From: Idiomarina sp. A28L
GTDB taxonomy: Bacteria; Pseudomonadota; Gammaproteobacteria; Enterobacterales; Alteromonadaceae
NCBI RefSeq assembly: GCF_000218785.1
Contig: NZ_AFPO01000011.1
Coordinates: 124,001 to 188,000 of the forward strand
Reading direction: 5' to 3'
DNA length: 64,000 bases
The notes beneath the pieces were generated by a model. That model ran no database searches, had not been told where the DNA came from, and saw nothing but the letters and a program-made list of their open reading frames with translations. A program made the translations under genes and the position numbers. Shown here piece after piece: positions 46,447-56,012 of the stretch; within the stretch, counting starts at the first letter, position 1, and each line of letters starts with the position of its first letter.

Positions 46447-48480
46447 CTATTCGTTGTAGCGATCAAACCAGTTAATAATTCGATTTAAACGTTCAACTAA
46501 ATTAATTGGCTTACCAGCACGGCTCAAGCCGTGGCCCTCATTGGCGAAAACTACAAGCTCAACAGGCACATCGTTAGCTTTTAACGCGTAAAACCACTCT
46601 TCGCCTTGGCCAATTGGTGTTATGTGATCACCGTTACTGTGAATAATTAGAGTAGGGGTAACCACTTTATTTGCGTATTTAAGTGGCGAACGATCCCAAT
46701 AATAATCATAGTTTTCCCAAATTGAGCCACCAAATTCGCGGATCATGGAAAGAGGAGGGAAGGCTTGAGTGCCAGCTTCTGATATCCAGTTGCTCACGCT
46801 ACGCTGAGTTACCGCAGCGCGGAAACGGTCGGTTTGCGTAGTGGCCCAGTTGGTAAGAAAGCCACCGTGGCTACCACCAGTAATAAACAACCGTTCTTCG
46901 TTTAACCAACTGTAGCGGGCTAGTGTTGCATCGAGCGCAACGATATTATCGCGATAATCAGCACCACCGTAATCTAAGCGAACTTGATCGGCAAAATCTT
47001 GCCCATAGCCACTGCTGCCTCGGTAATTGGTAAATACCACGGCATAACCTCGGGCGCGCATAAGTTGCATTTCTTGAAACCATTGATGCCCCCACATACC
47101 GCCTGGGCCACCCTTAATATTGAGAATTAACGGATACGACTGGCCTTGCTGAACGCTGATTGGGCGTAAAAAGAATACATCGAGAATATCGCCGCGTTCA
47201 TTTTCAGTTTGGAATACTTCAAATTCAGCTAAATCCAGTTGCGCTTGTAAGCCATCATTGAAGTTGCTTAAAACAACTGTGTTTTTGGCTTCCAAATCGT
47301 TAATTGATTGCGCTTTAACTAATCGGGGCAGGGTTGCTTCATTGTGCTCAACCCACGCCAACGAACCCGCCGGCGATATAGCAACATCAGATACTGAAAC
47401 ACCACGACCAGCAACATAGCGATAGCCACCTTGATTCAAATCTACTGTTTGCAGCGTTCTGCTGCCGCGATCATCAGTGGTAAACCAAAGTGCATTAGCC
47501 GCATATTGGAGGCCGCTAGGGCCATGATCCATCGATTGCGCTAACATTTGATAAGCATCGATAGTTAAATCGTAGTGTTGTAAATCCGGAGCCGCATCGG
47601 CATCAGCCCGATACACATACGCAATACTGTGATTGCCTGTCCATACTGGGCTCGAAGCATGGCCAACTGGAGTTGCTAGCTCGCGTTCATTCTCGCCACA
47701 GCGAACAAATATGGAGGAGCTAAAGTAACCGTCATTCGCTTGTGGGTGACGGTTACTCGCGTAGGTAATGCAATCACCATTTGGGGAAAAGCTTGCGCTG
47801 CCCTCATGCCATTCGGAATTTCCGGTAATTGAGGTTAGTGATTTGCTTTCTAGGTTATAGCGCCATAAACCACTTTGATCGGCACTTAAATACCCGCCTT
47901 GGCGCTTGTAAACAGCGTTGGTAATTACTGTTACATCAGGTGAAGCATTTGCTTCGTCCGCTTTTTCTAGTGGATTTTCTACACTTGGGTCGATTCGTAA
48001 GTTCAACAGTAATTCGGTACCGTTTGGGTGTATTGCAACGCTACTGATACTGCCTTGTTCAAGACGCAGTAATTCTTGTGCTTCACCACCGGAGGTAGAT
48101 ATTTGATACAGGGCAGTGCCGTTATCACGCCCGGAAAGAAACAGCATAGATTGGCCATCTGGGCTAAATACTGGGCTGAAATCACTCTTTTCGCGGGTGA
48201 ATTGTATTGGGCTATTGCCATTTCGGCTCAGCCAAATATTACTATCACGGCTACGCTTATTTTCGCCTACTGTAGTTTTTACGAATGCGATTAAATCGCC
48301 ACTATGGTTAATCTGAGTGCCGCTTAAAGATACCACATCATAATAATCTTCTGCTGTGATTGGCCGCGCTTCATCTTCAGCGTAAGCCGAAACGGAGGCA
48401 CTGGCGCAAAGCACACTTAGTAATGTAAACGCAGATAACTGCTGTGAGCGATACGGCTTCAGTTTGCTCAATACTTTCAT
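46447..48480 (-). CDS. S9 family serine peptidase, periplasmic (acylaminoacyl-peptidase-like)
   Basis: A 677-residue exported peptidase. The N-terminal signal peptide is MKVLSKLKPYRSQQLSAFTLLSVLCASASVSAYA, with cleavage probably near AYA-EDE. Next comes a seven-bladed propeller of WD-like repeats (about 40-420), each with strings such as FSPDGQSMLFLSG. The C-terminal hydrolase has Ser537 in GGSHGGF, the Asp in HSNGDHITPIGQGEEW and the His in ANEGHGLSR. The GGSHGG form suggests the S9C branch. The next peptidase gene lies 64 bases upstream on the same strand, so they may be co-expressed. Exact specificity cannot be read. Confidence 0.9.
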   Translation of the reverse strand: MKVLSKLKPYRSQQLSAFTLLSVLCASASVSAYAEDEARPITAEDYYDVVSLSGTQINHSGDLIAFVKTTVGENKRSRDSNIWLSRNGNSPIQFTREKSDFSPVFSPDGQSMLFLSGRDNGTALYQISTSGGEAQELLRLEQGSISSVAIHPNGTELLLNLRIDPSVENPLEKADEANASPDVTVITNAVYKRQGGYLSADQSGLWRYNLESKSLTSITGNSEWHEGSASFSPNGDCITYASNRHPQANDGYFSSSIFVRCGENERELATPVGHASSPVWTGNHSIAYVYRADADAAPDLQHYDLTIDAYQMLAQSMDHGPSGLQYAANALWFTTDDRGSRTLQTVDLNQGGYRYVAGRGVSVSDVAISPAGSLAWVEHNEATLPRLVKAQSINDLEAKNTVVLSNFNDGLQAQLDLAEFEVFQTENERGDILDVFFLRPISVQQGQSYPLILNIKGGPGGMWGHQWFQEMQLMRARGYAVVFTNYRGSSGYGQDFADQVRLDYGGADYRDNIVALDATLARYSWLNEERLFITGGSHGGFLTNWATTQTDRFRAAVTQRSVSNWISEAGTQAFPPLSMIREFGGSIWENYDYYWDRSPLKYANKVVTPTLIIHSNGDHITPIGQGEEWFYALKANDVPVELVVFANEGHGLSRAGKPINLVERLNRIINWFDRYNE

Positions 48481-48544
48481 TAAATCAGATCCTTATTTTG
48501 CACGCACCGTTTATAACAGCACGTGTTTAAAGTTGTTTTATCGT

Positions 48545-51235
48545 TTAGCGCAAAGGCCGCGCATGCGCAGCACCGCGGAAAATGGCATTCATAAACAACA
48601 CATTAATGCCATCAAGATAGGCACGAAAATTGGGCTCTTGAGTGAAACTAATCACCAACCCATTGCCTTCTGGTTGAACCATTAATAACGGTTTATAGGC
48701 AATTTGTTGCTGATTCTCAGCCCAGATATAACCACTGGCGAGCACTTCTTCAGGGCCCACATAGTTTACTACGTTGCGGCCGTGGTTGATTCTTAGCGGC
48801 GTGTAGATATCGTTACCGATGAACATAGCGTGCAGCTGTTCGTGCACGCCAGCAGTTAACCAGTGTTCTTGATCTACAGCAGTACGCGCGATAACGCCAG
48901 AAACCCAATCAGGTTGTGCATTTGGGTTACGAATATGGCGCTGATGTTCATCATCGCTATCAATTAAAATACCGTTGGCACGGCCTTGTTCAGCAATATC
49001 AGCAAGCCCATCTACCTGTGCTTTTTGCTCTAATGAACTGTTTAGTAATGGGCTATCGCCAGAAACTGCAAAACGCGTTGCGTTGCCTAAGGTAATCAAA
49101 ACACCACCACGTTGTACCCACTGCCGTAAATTCTCACGGCCAGCATCACCAAGCGCTTGTTCATAATTACCACCAGCCGTAGCCGGTAGAATAAGAACTT
49201 GATAATTGGCTAAATCAGCACCGCGTAGTTGTGCTGGGCGAATGGCGGTAACCGGGTAATTAAATTCACGCTCAATAATAAAGCGTGTACTACCGGCACT
49301 TAATACACTTGCTGGCTGATCCCATAGCAATGCAATATTTGGCGCATGCATTTGTTTCATATTCGCCGAGCCTACGTTAGGCCCATCGCGCATCCAGCTC
49401 TTTGCAAGCCCAGTAACTTGCGCTCCACTTGCGTTTGCTAAATTTTGTACAACCGCAGTGAGATTCTCGGCGTTCCCCGATCGCGGTACAATTAAGCTAC
49501 CAGCCGGATACTCGGTACCATTTGCATGCGTAAATGGTAAATCTGAACTACGAACCAGTAAGCCTTCGCGCAAAGCTGCGGTTAGGAACCGGCCACTATT
49601 CATATCGCCCCATGGTATTACATAACCAAAATCAGCGTCGGCATTGCTTACTTCGCCGGCTACCACACGATCGGTGCTTACTGGAGTAGTAGCTACTCGT
49701 GGCTGCTGTTGGCAAACTTCCATATCAAGGTTAAACATTAGAGGCAGCGACCAAGCGGTTACATCGTAAATCTGATCGGGTAGATTATTAGCGCGTAAAC
49801 GTTCTTGTTCAGCTAAGAAATCCTCATCCATAGGCACGTTCGTATCTAGCAAGGTGCGAATGAGGTGGTAGGCAGGTTGTGAAGCCTGCACAACATAGGC
49901 ACCTTGTTCGTAGCTTTCACCACAGGCTCGAAAGCTATCGTTAGCTTGGCCAACTTCAATACCCTGTTCCGAGAGTAACGCCATTAACTTGCGATTACCG
50001 GCGATATCGCGCGTATTGGGGAAAAGATAACTGCGCACCGATCCGCGGCTTCCCTGTTCTATACCTTGTTGGCGGTAATTAAAGAAACGTTGTAGTAAAT
50101 CTTGCCGGCGCTCGGAAGCGGTTTCAATGGTTGCCATAAAAGCAACAAAATTACGCTGTACACCATCTGCATAGGTTAATATTTCACCATCACGCGTGCG
50201 GAACTCATGCCCACGAGCAGAACCCATTTCATAGGTCATGGCTAAGCTACCGTGATAGAGCGGCCAGCTTGCGCCGTATCCCGGATAAAAGGCATCGAAT
50301 ATTTCACGAGTGAAATAGTCAAATCCGAAGCTATCGAACCAAAGGGCGTTGTTTTCACCAACCCAGCTTAACCCCTCTCGTTGTTCTGTTGTGATAAAGG
50401 GGTTGTAAGGGTGCGCTTCAGGGGTAAAGTAATAACTGAGATCTCCGCCCATTTCATGAGAATCAATAAAGATTAGCGGGTAGGTTTGTAATAAGGCAGC
50501 TACTCGGCCCCGTGTTTCTGGTTGTGTAAGCGCCAGCCAATCTCGATTCATATCGAAAAGATAGTGGTTGGTTCGGCCGTTTGGCCATGGCTCATTGTGC
50601 TCTGCTGATAAGCGATCAGCCGAAGGCTCTAGGCCAACTGTTGCGTAATAGCGGCTTACAAAACGTGCTCGGCCATCGGGGTTTTGCAACGGATCAAAAT
50701 ACACAATCGTGTTTTCAAGCATGCTTTGCGTGCGTTCATCGTTGCTGCTGAGCAAGTGATAAGCAGTAACCATAGCCGCTTCAGCGGGTGAGATTTCGTT
50801 GCCGTGAACACTGTTCGCAATCCATACCGAGGCAGGTAATGATTCAATCAACTCGCGAGCTTGCCGGGCATTAACGGTTCGAGGATCGGCTAAGCTACGC
50901 ATGCCAGCAGTGATATCTTGAAAACGATTCATGTTTTCTGCAGAACCAATAGCCGCATAAAATAGTGGCCGCCCTTGCCACGTTTGGCCGTAATCAAACA
51001 ACGTTACCTGTTCAGGATGAGCTTGCGCTAACGCTTGAAAATATTGTTGAATTTGTTCTGGGCTAGAAATTCTTGAACCCGCGGGATATCCGAGTACATC
51101 CTCAATCGTAGGGGTGTTTTGGTAACGCGCTTGCGGCCATTCTGGTATCGCTTGCTCTGCTGATACTTGCCCAGAATAGGAAAAACTGCCGAGAGCTAAT
51201 GCCACTGCAGATAATGCAAAGGATAATGATTTCAT
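48545..51235 (-). CDS. M14 family zinc carboxypeptidase, exported
   Basis: An 896-residue secreted or periplasmic metallocarboxypeptidase. The start at 51235 (MKSLSFALSAVALALGSFSYSGQVSA, cleavage near VSA) is chosen because AGGTG lies upstream; another ATG 9 bases earlier overlaps it. The zinc site is His144 and Glu147 (SVHGNEISPAE) and a later His in FIDSHEMGGDL; the catalytic Glu is in AMTYEMGSARG (about residue 325). A C-terminal half of about 500 residues contains a glutamine-amidotransferase-like region (LRGADLANYQVLILPATAGGNYEQALGDAGRENLRQWVQRGGVLITLG), which I infer to be structural. Same strand as the S9 gene, 64 bases away. Confidence 0.88.
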   Translation of the reverse strand: MKSLSFALSAVALALGSFSYSGQVSAEQAIPEWPQARYQNTPTIEDVLGYPAGSRISSPEQIQQYFQALAQAHPEQVTLFDYGQTWQGRPLFYAAIGSAENMNRFQDITAGMRSLADPRTVNARQARELIESLPASVWIANSVHGNEISPAEAAMVTAYHLLSSNDERTQSMLENTIVYFDPLQNPDGRARFVSRYYATVGLEPSADRLSAEHNEPWPNGRTNHYLFDMNRDWLALTQPETRGRVAALLQTYPLIFIDSHEMGGDLSYYFTPEAHPYNPFITTEQREGLSWVGENNALWFDSFGFDYFTREIFDAFYPGYGASWPLYHGSLAMTYEMGSARGHEFRTRDGEILTYADGVQRNFVAFMATIETASERRQDLLQRFFNYRQQGIEQGSRGSVRSYLFPNTRDIAGNRKLMALLSEQGIEVGQANDSFRACGESYEQGAYVVQASQPAYHLIRTLLDTNVPMDEDFLAEQERLRANNLPDQIYDVTAWSLPLMFNLDMEVCQQQPRVATTPVSTDRVVAGEVSNADADFGYVIPWGDMNSGRFLTAALREGLLVRSSDLPFTHANGTEYPAGSLIVPRSGNAENLTAVVQNLANASGAQVTGLAKSWMRDGPNVGSANMKQMHAPNIALLWDQPASVLSAGSTRFIIEREFNYPVTAIRPAQLRGADLANYQVLILPATAGGNYEQALGDAGRENLRQWVQRGGVLITLGNATRFAVSGDSPLLNSSLEQKAQVDGLADIAEQGRANGILIDSDDEHQRHIRNPNAQPDWVSGVIARTAVDQEHWLTAGVHEQLHAMFIGNDIYTPLRINHGRNVVNYVGPEEVLASGYIWAENQQQIAYKPLLMVQPEGNGLVISFTQEPNFRAYLDGINVLFMNAIFRGAAHARPLR

Positions 51236-51259
51236 AACAAACACCTGTATTATTTCTTA

Positions 51260-52219
51260 TTATTTAAATGAATGTAAATCCGTAACGGTTTCCGTAAACA
51301 TATGCGGTAGCAAATGCTGTGCGGATTGTGCTAATGCGGTCAACAGTCCGTCCGTGTCGTGTCGATGGATCAATTCTTGATCGGAGGCTACACAAGAAAC
51401 GATTGGGATGTTTGTGTGTAGTGGTGAAACGTTACTAATAGCTAAATCTATTGGTTGATAGCCAATTTGCTGCTCAAGCCATGCAAATTTTTGTAAAAGC
51501 GTGAGATTACCCGCCGGGCTCAATTCAGGCACAAGATTATCCACGAAAATAACTTTCGCGGGCGATTTTTTAATAGCTTGCGCAATATCTGTTACAAGTA
51601 AAGGCGGCATTACTGAAGTAAGGAAACTACCGGGGCCTAAAATGATTAAATCACTGCGTTTTAAATGCTGTAATGCTTCAGGCGTACTATTCACTTGCGG
51701 CGATAAACTCAAACGTTGAGGCATAGTGCCTAATTCATCGATGCGAATTTCGCCAAAACATTGCAGGTTATTATCCAATTCCGCGAGCAAATCTGTGGGC
51801 ATTTCCGACATTGGTAAAATACGATTATTTACTTTTAACAACCGGCTAAGGAGCTGAATACCATCGATAGGCCGCGCAGAGAGAGCATCTAGGCTGTATA
51901 GCAGTAGATTACCCAAATTGTGGCCATCTAGGTTGGAATCACTATTAAAACGATAATTTAATACTTCCTTGGCTAGTGGTTGATTGGCTAATTGCGACAT
52001 ACAGTTACGGATATCACCCCAAGCGATGCATTGATGATGTTTGCGCAGCATACCAGTAGAACCACCGTTATCGGTGGTGGTTACAATACCTACCAATCGG
52101 CGATCTAGAAAAGACAAGGTAGACATAACTCTACCTAGGCCGTGGCCACCGCCTATAGCGGTGATCCGTAATGATGATAGCGCCTGTTTATCACTAGCGG
52201 TTTGCGAATGAATAACCAT
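51260..52219 (-). CDS. ybhK: YvcK/YbhK family protein (gluconeogenesis factor, CofD-like fold)
   Basis: Members of this family bind UDP-GlcNAc (B. subtilis YvcK) and affect carbon use and cell shape; the enzyme activity is unknown. I start at ATG 52219, with AAAGG upstream; an in-frame TTG at 52252 has none. The 319-residue protein has the CofD-like loop AIGGGHGLGRVMSTL, TTTDNGGSTGMLRK, WGDIRNCMSQLA and DGHNLGNLLLYSLD, then LILGPGSFLTSVMPPLLV. GGGHGLG replaces the more usual GGGTGLS. It is divergent from waaA. Confidence 0.88.
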   Translation of the reverse strand: MVIHSQTASDKQALSSLRITAIGGGHGLGRVMSTLSFLDRRLVGIVTTTDNGGSTGMLRKHHQCIAWGDIRNCMSQLANQPLAKEVLNYRFNSDSNLDGHNLGNLLLYSLDALSARPIDGIQLLSRLLKVNNRILPMSEMPTDLLAELDNNLQCFGEIRIDELGTMPQRLSLSPQVNSTPEALQHLKRSDLIILGPGSFLTSVMPPLLVTDIAQAIKKSPAKVIFVDNLVPELSPAGNLTLLQKFAWLEQQIGYQPIDLAISNVSPLHTNIPIVSCVASDQELIHRHDTDGLLTALAQSAQHLLPHMFTETVTDLHSFK

Positions 52220-52356
52220 AGAACCTTTAATTTTTGCTTTTGGTTTTACCAACTATATAACTTGCGAGCCGAAGTGTGAATAAAAACGATGCGGAACATA
52301 GCCAAAGTAGCGTAAATTCTGGCAAGATAGCAGCGCTTTGATAGAGGATTAGTAAT

Positions 52357-53661
52357 ATGCCTAGCAATAAAAACACCGGTGCTCGCTATTTTGGCGTTCG
52401 TCTATACAGCGTGCTCTTGTATGTAATGATGCCACTTATACTGCTTTATTTATGGTGGCATGGCCGCAATAACCTCGCTTATCGGCATCGAATGAAAGAA
52501 CGATTTTGTAGCCAGCAGATCGATAAAAAATGGCGCGGAGCCATTGTTTTTCATTGCGTTTCGGTAGGTGAATTTATAGCCGCTAGGCCTTTAATTGATA
52601 TATTTGTAAATGATGAAAGTGGCCGGCCCGTGGCGATTACCTGCATGACACCCACTGCATCTGAGCTTATTCAGAAGGTGTACGGCGATCGGGTATATCA
52701 TTGCTACATTCCGTTTGATACGCCGCGAGCAATTAAGCGGTTTTACGCACGATTACAGCCAAGTGCTTTGGTTATATTAGAAACAGAGTTATGGCCGAAT
52801 CTTGTGTTATATGGTCGACAACAAAACATTCCAGTGGCAGTAGTAAACGGCCGAATGTCGGCGCAATCAGCGCGCGGTTATACCCGAATGGAATGGCTAT
52901 TTAAACCCGTTTGGGGCGCTTTGAATTACTGTGGTGCACAATCCCAAACTGCCGCTGAGCGCTTTTTAGATATCGGCGTGACAGAACATGCTTTAGAAGT
53001 TTCTGGCAATCTTAAGTTCGATATTAGTATTTCCGATAATGTTCTGGCAGATATTGATAGTTACCGCGAGTTGTTTGGCGATCGGCCAATTATTACAGCA
53101 GGTAGCACGCACGATGGCGAAGAAACTGAGATATTGGCTGCATTTGAAAAAGTGTTACAAGTAAAGCCAAAAGCATTGTTAATTATGGTGCCTCGGCACC
53201 AAGAAAGGTTTGCAGCCGTTGCAGGGCTTATCAAGCAAAGAAACCTGAGGATGGTGCAGCGCAGCAGTGGCCGGCCAATAACCGCCGATACTCAAGTGTT
53301 ACTCGCGGATACGATGGGGGAACTATTGCTTTGGTACGGGGTATGTAAAGTTGCTTTTGTGGGCGGTAGTTTAATTGAACGTGGAGGCCACAACCCATTA
53401 GAGGTAATCGCATTTGCGAAACCATTGATTAGCGGGCGGCATACCTTTAATTTTAGCGAAATTTACAATCAATTAGATAGCCGGCAGGCAGTACGCTGGG
53501 TTCATTCAGCCGATTCGTTAGCCGATACTCTTATCGGTTTACTTACCACTATTGAAACGGCCGAACGCATCAGCCGCGATGCGCAACGGGTTTTCGCCGA
53601 GCATAGTGGTGCAGGCCAACGCATATATGTGCGCATTCAGCAACTTCTGAGTGCCTCATAA
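52357..53661 (+). CDS. waaA: 3-deoxy-D-manno-octulosonic acid transferase (Kdo transferase)
   Basis: WaaA (KdtA) adds Kdo to lipid IVA on the cytoplasmic face of the inner membrane during LPS core assembly. The 434-residue protein has an N-terminal membrane anchor (about 11-31, VRLYSVLLYVMMPLILLYLWW), then the GT30 domain with HCVSVGEFIAARPLI, ILETELWPNLVLYGRQQNIPVAVVNGRMS, AGSTHDGEETEILAAF and the conserved PRHQERF. The acceptor-binding Glu region (GEF, about residue 70) is intact. The Kdo kinase gene follows by 15 bases, which implies a single-Kdo-phosphate core. Confidence 0.96.
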   Translation: MPSNKNTGARYFGVRLYSVLLYVMMPLILLYLWWHGRNNLAYRHRMKERFCSQQIDKKWRGAIVFHCVSVGEFIAARPLIDIFVNDESGRPVAITCMTPTASELIQKVYGDRVYHCYIPFDTPRAIKRFYARLQPSALVILETELWPNLVLYGRQQNIPVAVVNGRMSAQSARGYTRMEWLFKPVWGALNYCGAQSQTAAERFLDIGVTEHALEVSGNLKFDISISDNVLADIDSYRELFGDRPIITAGSTHDGEETEILAAFEKVLQVKPKALLIMVPRHQERFAAVAGLIKQRNLRMVQRSSGRPITADTQVLLADTMGELLLWYGVCKVAFVGGSLIERGGHNPLEVIAFAKPLISGRHTFNFSEIYNQLDSRQAVRWVHSADSLADTLIGLLTTIETAERISRDAQRVFAEHSGAGQRIYVRIQQLLSAS

Positions 53662-53676
53662 TTTGGGAGTGGGGTG

Positions 53677-54417
53677 ATGAGCCGCGGATTGAATAAGGCT
53701 ATTGAAAACAGAGAGCACCAAGGTAACTATACTCGTGTTGTTAACCCTCCACAGTTGGGAACAGCCGAAGAGTGGCTTGAGCCAAGCTTTTGGCAAAAAC
53801 AAAATGCAGTTGTTGGCCAATCGAAAGGAAGAAATGTTGTTTGGTTTGTTACTGATGGTGCCCGAGAATTTGTTTTACGGCACTATTATCGAGGTGGTTT
53901 ACCGGGAAAACTGATTACCGATCAATTTATCTATACTGGCGTGGAAAATACGCGCAGTATGGCTGAGTTCAATCTATTATTACATTTGGCTGATCAAGGC
54001 CTACCGGTGCCAAGGCCCGTTGCAGCGAGAGTAGAACGCAGGGGGTTGATATATAGAGCGAGTTTGTTAATTGAGCGCATTGCTGGTGCCCGTGATATTT
54101 TCCAATTAGTTTGTGCCGCACCATTGCCAATGAAAACGTGGGAGCACATCGGTTCTATGCTGGCGGCCTTCCATCATGCTGGTGTTTACCACAGTGATTT
54201 GAATTGCCATAACATTCTGTGGCAAGACCAGAATGATATTGCTAAACCTTGGTTGATTGATTTTGACCGCTGTGAGCTTCGCCGAAGCGGTGTCTGGAAG
54301 GCGGCAAATATTGCAAGATTAAGGCGCTCTTTTGAAAAGGAATTACGCTTACAACCAAGCTTCTATTGGCAAGAAGGAGATTGGCAAGCTTTACTCAAGG
54401 GATATGAGCAGGGGTAA
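53677..54417 (+). CDS. kdkA: 3-deoxy-D-manno-octulosonic acid kinase
   Basis: KdkA phosphorylates the Kdo residue of LPS (O-4), as in Haemophilus and Vibrio. The ATG 53677 with GGGAGTGGGG upstream is preferred over the GTG three bases earlier. The 246-residue protein is a small eukaryotic-like kinase fold with EFVLRHYYRGGLPGKL near the start (Lys region), the catalytic loop VYHSDLNCHNILW (His-x-Asp, about residue 174), the metal motif DFDRCE (about 199), and ARLRRSFEKE. The link to waaA supports the call. In Haemophilus this group replaces the second Kdo. Confidence 0.92.
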   Translation: MSRGLNKAIENREHQGNYTRVVNPPQLGTAEEWLEPSFWQKQNAVVGQSKGRNVVWFVTDGAREFVLRHYYRGGLPGKLITDQFIYTGVENTRSMAEFNLLLHLADQGLPVPRPVAARVERRGLIYRASLLIERIAGARDIFQLVCAAPLPMKTWEHIGSMLAAFHHAGVYHSDLNCHNILWQDQNDIAKPWLIDFDRCELRRSGVWKAANIARLRRSFEKELRLQPSFYWQEGDWQALLKGYEQG

Positions 54418-54437
54418 TTGCCAAGAGGTAAAAAAAT

Positions 54438-54944
54438 ATGACAACGTTAAAGATTCGAAATTTGATAGGTGTTGCTGGGCTCGTAATCGGTACTGTTGGT
54501 GTTAGCTATACAGCAAGCGCGGAAGATGCAAACTTATGCCTGAGCACTGATACCGGAACTCATAAAGTTGCTGCTGAATTTGCCATCACCGCAGAAACTC
54601 GGGCGCAAGGCCTGATGATGCGAGAATCACTGGCAGAAAATGCGGCAATGTTGTTTGTGTATGAACGAACCGGCCAGCGAAGTTTTTGGATGTACCGAAC
54701 TTTGATACCGTTAGATATCGCTTATATTAGCAGCGAAGGCGAGATTCTAGATATTCAACAGATGCAACCATGCCGCAGCTATTGGAGCAATCGTTGCCCT
54801 AGTTACCCGGCTGGCGCCCCATTTAAATATGCACTTGAAGTGAATTTAGGTAAATTCAATGAATGGGGCGTTGCCGTAGGCGATCGCTTATTCAATAGCG
54901 ATTGCGAAACAACTATAGAGGAAGTGCAACCATGGCGTTCTTAA
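54438..54944 (+). CDS. DUF192 family exported protein
   Basis: A 168-residue protein with a signal peptide (MTTLKIRNLIGVAGLVIGTVGVSYTASAED, cleavage after ASA) and a DUF192 domain: EFAITAETRAQGLMMRESLAENAAMLFVYERTGQRSFWMYRTLIPLDIAYISSEGEILDI. The signature RSFWMYRTLIPLDIAYI (WM-x-TLIPLD) is clear. Four cysteines (LC, PCRS, RCPS, DCE) may form disulfides. The role of this widespread small beta-rich domain is not established. It lies 20 bases after kdkA, and its end overlaps the next gene by 13 bases, so these genes form one transcript. Confidence 0.85.
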   Translation: MTTLKIRNLIGVAGLVIGTVGVSYTASAEDANLCLSTDTGTHKVAAEFAITAETRAQGLMMRESLAENAAMLFVYERTGQRSFWMYRTLIPLDIAYISSEGEILDIQQMQPCRSYWSNRCPSYPAGAPFKYALEVNLGKFNEWGVAVGDRLFNSDCETTIEEVQPWRS

Positions 54945-55324
54945 TTCGAATGATAGCGGTAGGTATGTTGGCATTTCTGCTTACAGCTTGTGCTAGTACA
55001 GATAGCGCTAGCTCAGCAAGTAAATCGCAACCGCCGCCCGGCGTACAAGATCTAAGTAGTGAAATTCTCAACCAATATTTAATCCAGGGGCGCACGCAAG
55101 TACACGATATTCAACGTTGGTGGGGCCGGCCGCAAGCACAAGGCGTAAGCGGGGATTTTCAGTGGTATAACTATACTTATGTAGGTGCTGCTGGCACGCT
55201 TCCGCAAAATGCTGGTGATACGAAGATGGTTACCCTTACCGTTTACTTTATGGTGGATACAGGCTTATTAGCCGATTATGATTTGCAAGTGCGTGTGTTT
55301 CCGGCACATACACTGAATCGTTGA
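54932..55324 (+). CDS. Small lipoprotein of unknown function
   Basis: A 130-residue lipoprotein: MAFLIRMIAVGMLAFLLTACAST has a lipobox LTAC (Cys20). After a Ser/Lys-rich linker follows LNQYLIQGRTQVHDIQRWWGRPQAQG. The RTQVHDIQRWWGRP pattern looks like the start of the SmpA/OmlA (BamE-like) fold, in which a helix-turn precedes a small beta sheet (YTYVGAAGTLP, KMVTLTVYFMVDTGLLADYDLQVRVF). The ATG 54932 is preceded by GAGGAAG and overlaps the DUF192 gene by 13 bases. It may be an outer-membrane lipoprotein, but the exact family is not certain. Confidence 0.75.
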   Translation: MAFLIRMIAVGMLAFLLTACASTDSASSASKSQPPPGVQDLSSEILNQYLIQGRTQVHDIQRWWGRPQAQGVSGDFQWYNYTYVGAAGTLPQNAGDTKMVTLTVYFMVDTGLLADYDLQVRVFPAHTLNR

Positions 55325-55392
55325 TATTTAGGCAACCTTTTCGGTTTTGTTGAGTTTCACCTTGCCAATCTAGCGCCGCAATGGAAGATATT

Positions 55393-55932
55393 ATGGATTA
55401 CGCAGTACACATTTTTGGTGCCTTGGCACTTATTATTAATTTTATCGGTTACCGCCAAGAAACCGTTAATGGCTATCGTTTAATATCAGCTTTTGCGTTG
55501 GCCTGTTTAAGTATTCATTTCTTTATGCTCGGCGCTTCAGCTGCGGGTATTGGCTTAGCCATTGGCGCGGTTCGAAATATCGTAGCTATTCGCTATCAAA
55601 GCATTTCCGTATTGCTCGTTTTTGTTTTACTTAATATCGTTTTCTGCCTTTGGGAATGGTTCGTTTTGCAAAACTCAGTGGTGCTTTTCATTGCGTACAC
55701 TGCTTCGCTGATTTTTACCGTTGGCTCTATCATTTTGAAAAGTGCCCATGCCATTAGGCGTTGGTTTATTCTTGCTGAATCACTGATGCTGATTTATTCA
55801 ATTTTGGTGCTTAGCCCATTTGGTGTGTTGTTTAATGTTTCAAATTTAATTAGCATTTTCCTCAAGTTACGCAGCGAGAAAAGATTAGCTGCGGCCGCCG
55901 AAGTGGGTGTTGCGAAGGGCATGCAGGAATAA
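55393..55932 (+). CDS. YgjV-family inner membrane protein
   Basis: A 179-residue polytopic protein with about six membrane helices in a regular pattern. IIGYRQET-like (INFIGYRQETVNGYRLISAFALACLSIHFFMLGASAAGIGLAIGAVRNIVAIRY) matches the YgjV family layout (HFFMLG and AVRN residues). GGAAG just before ATG 55393 favours this start over the ATG at 55381. The C-terminal tail is Ala/Glu/Lys-rich and cytosolic. Function unknown. It lies between the lipoprotein and the M13 peptidase genes. Confidence 0.75.
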   Translation: MDYAVHIFGALALIINFIGYRQETVNGYRLISAFALACLSIHFFMLGASAAGIGLAIGAVRNIVAIRYQSISVLLVFVLLNIVFCLWEWFVLQNSVVLFIAYTASLIFTVGSIILKSAHAIRRWFILAESLMLIYSILVLSPFGVLFNVSNLISIFLKLRSEKRLAAAAEVGVAKGMQE

Positions 55933-56012
55933 AAGAATAACTATTAATTAAAACAGCGGTTCTACCGAGGTTTACATATTGCGAAAACTAACAAAACAAT
56001 AGGAATAAAGGT

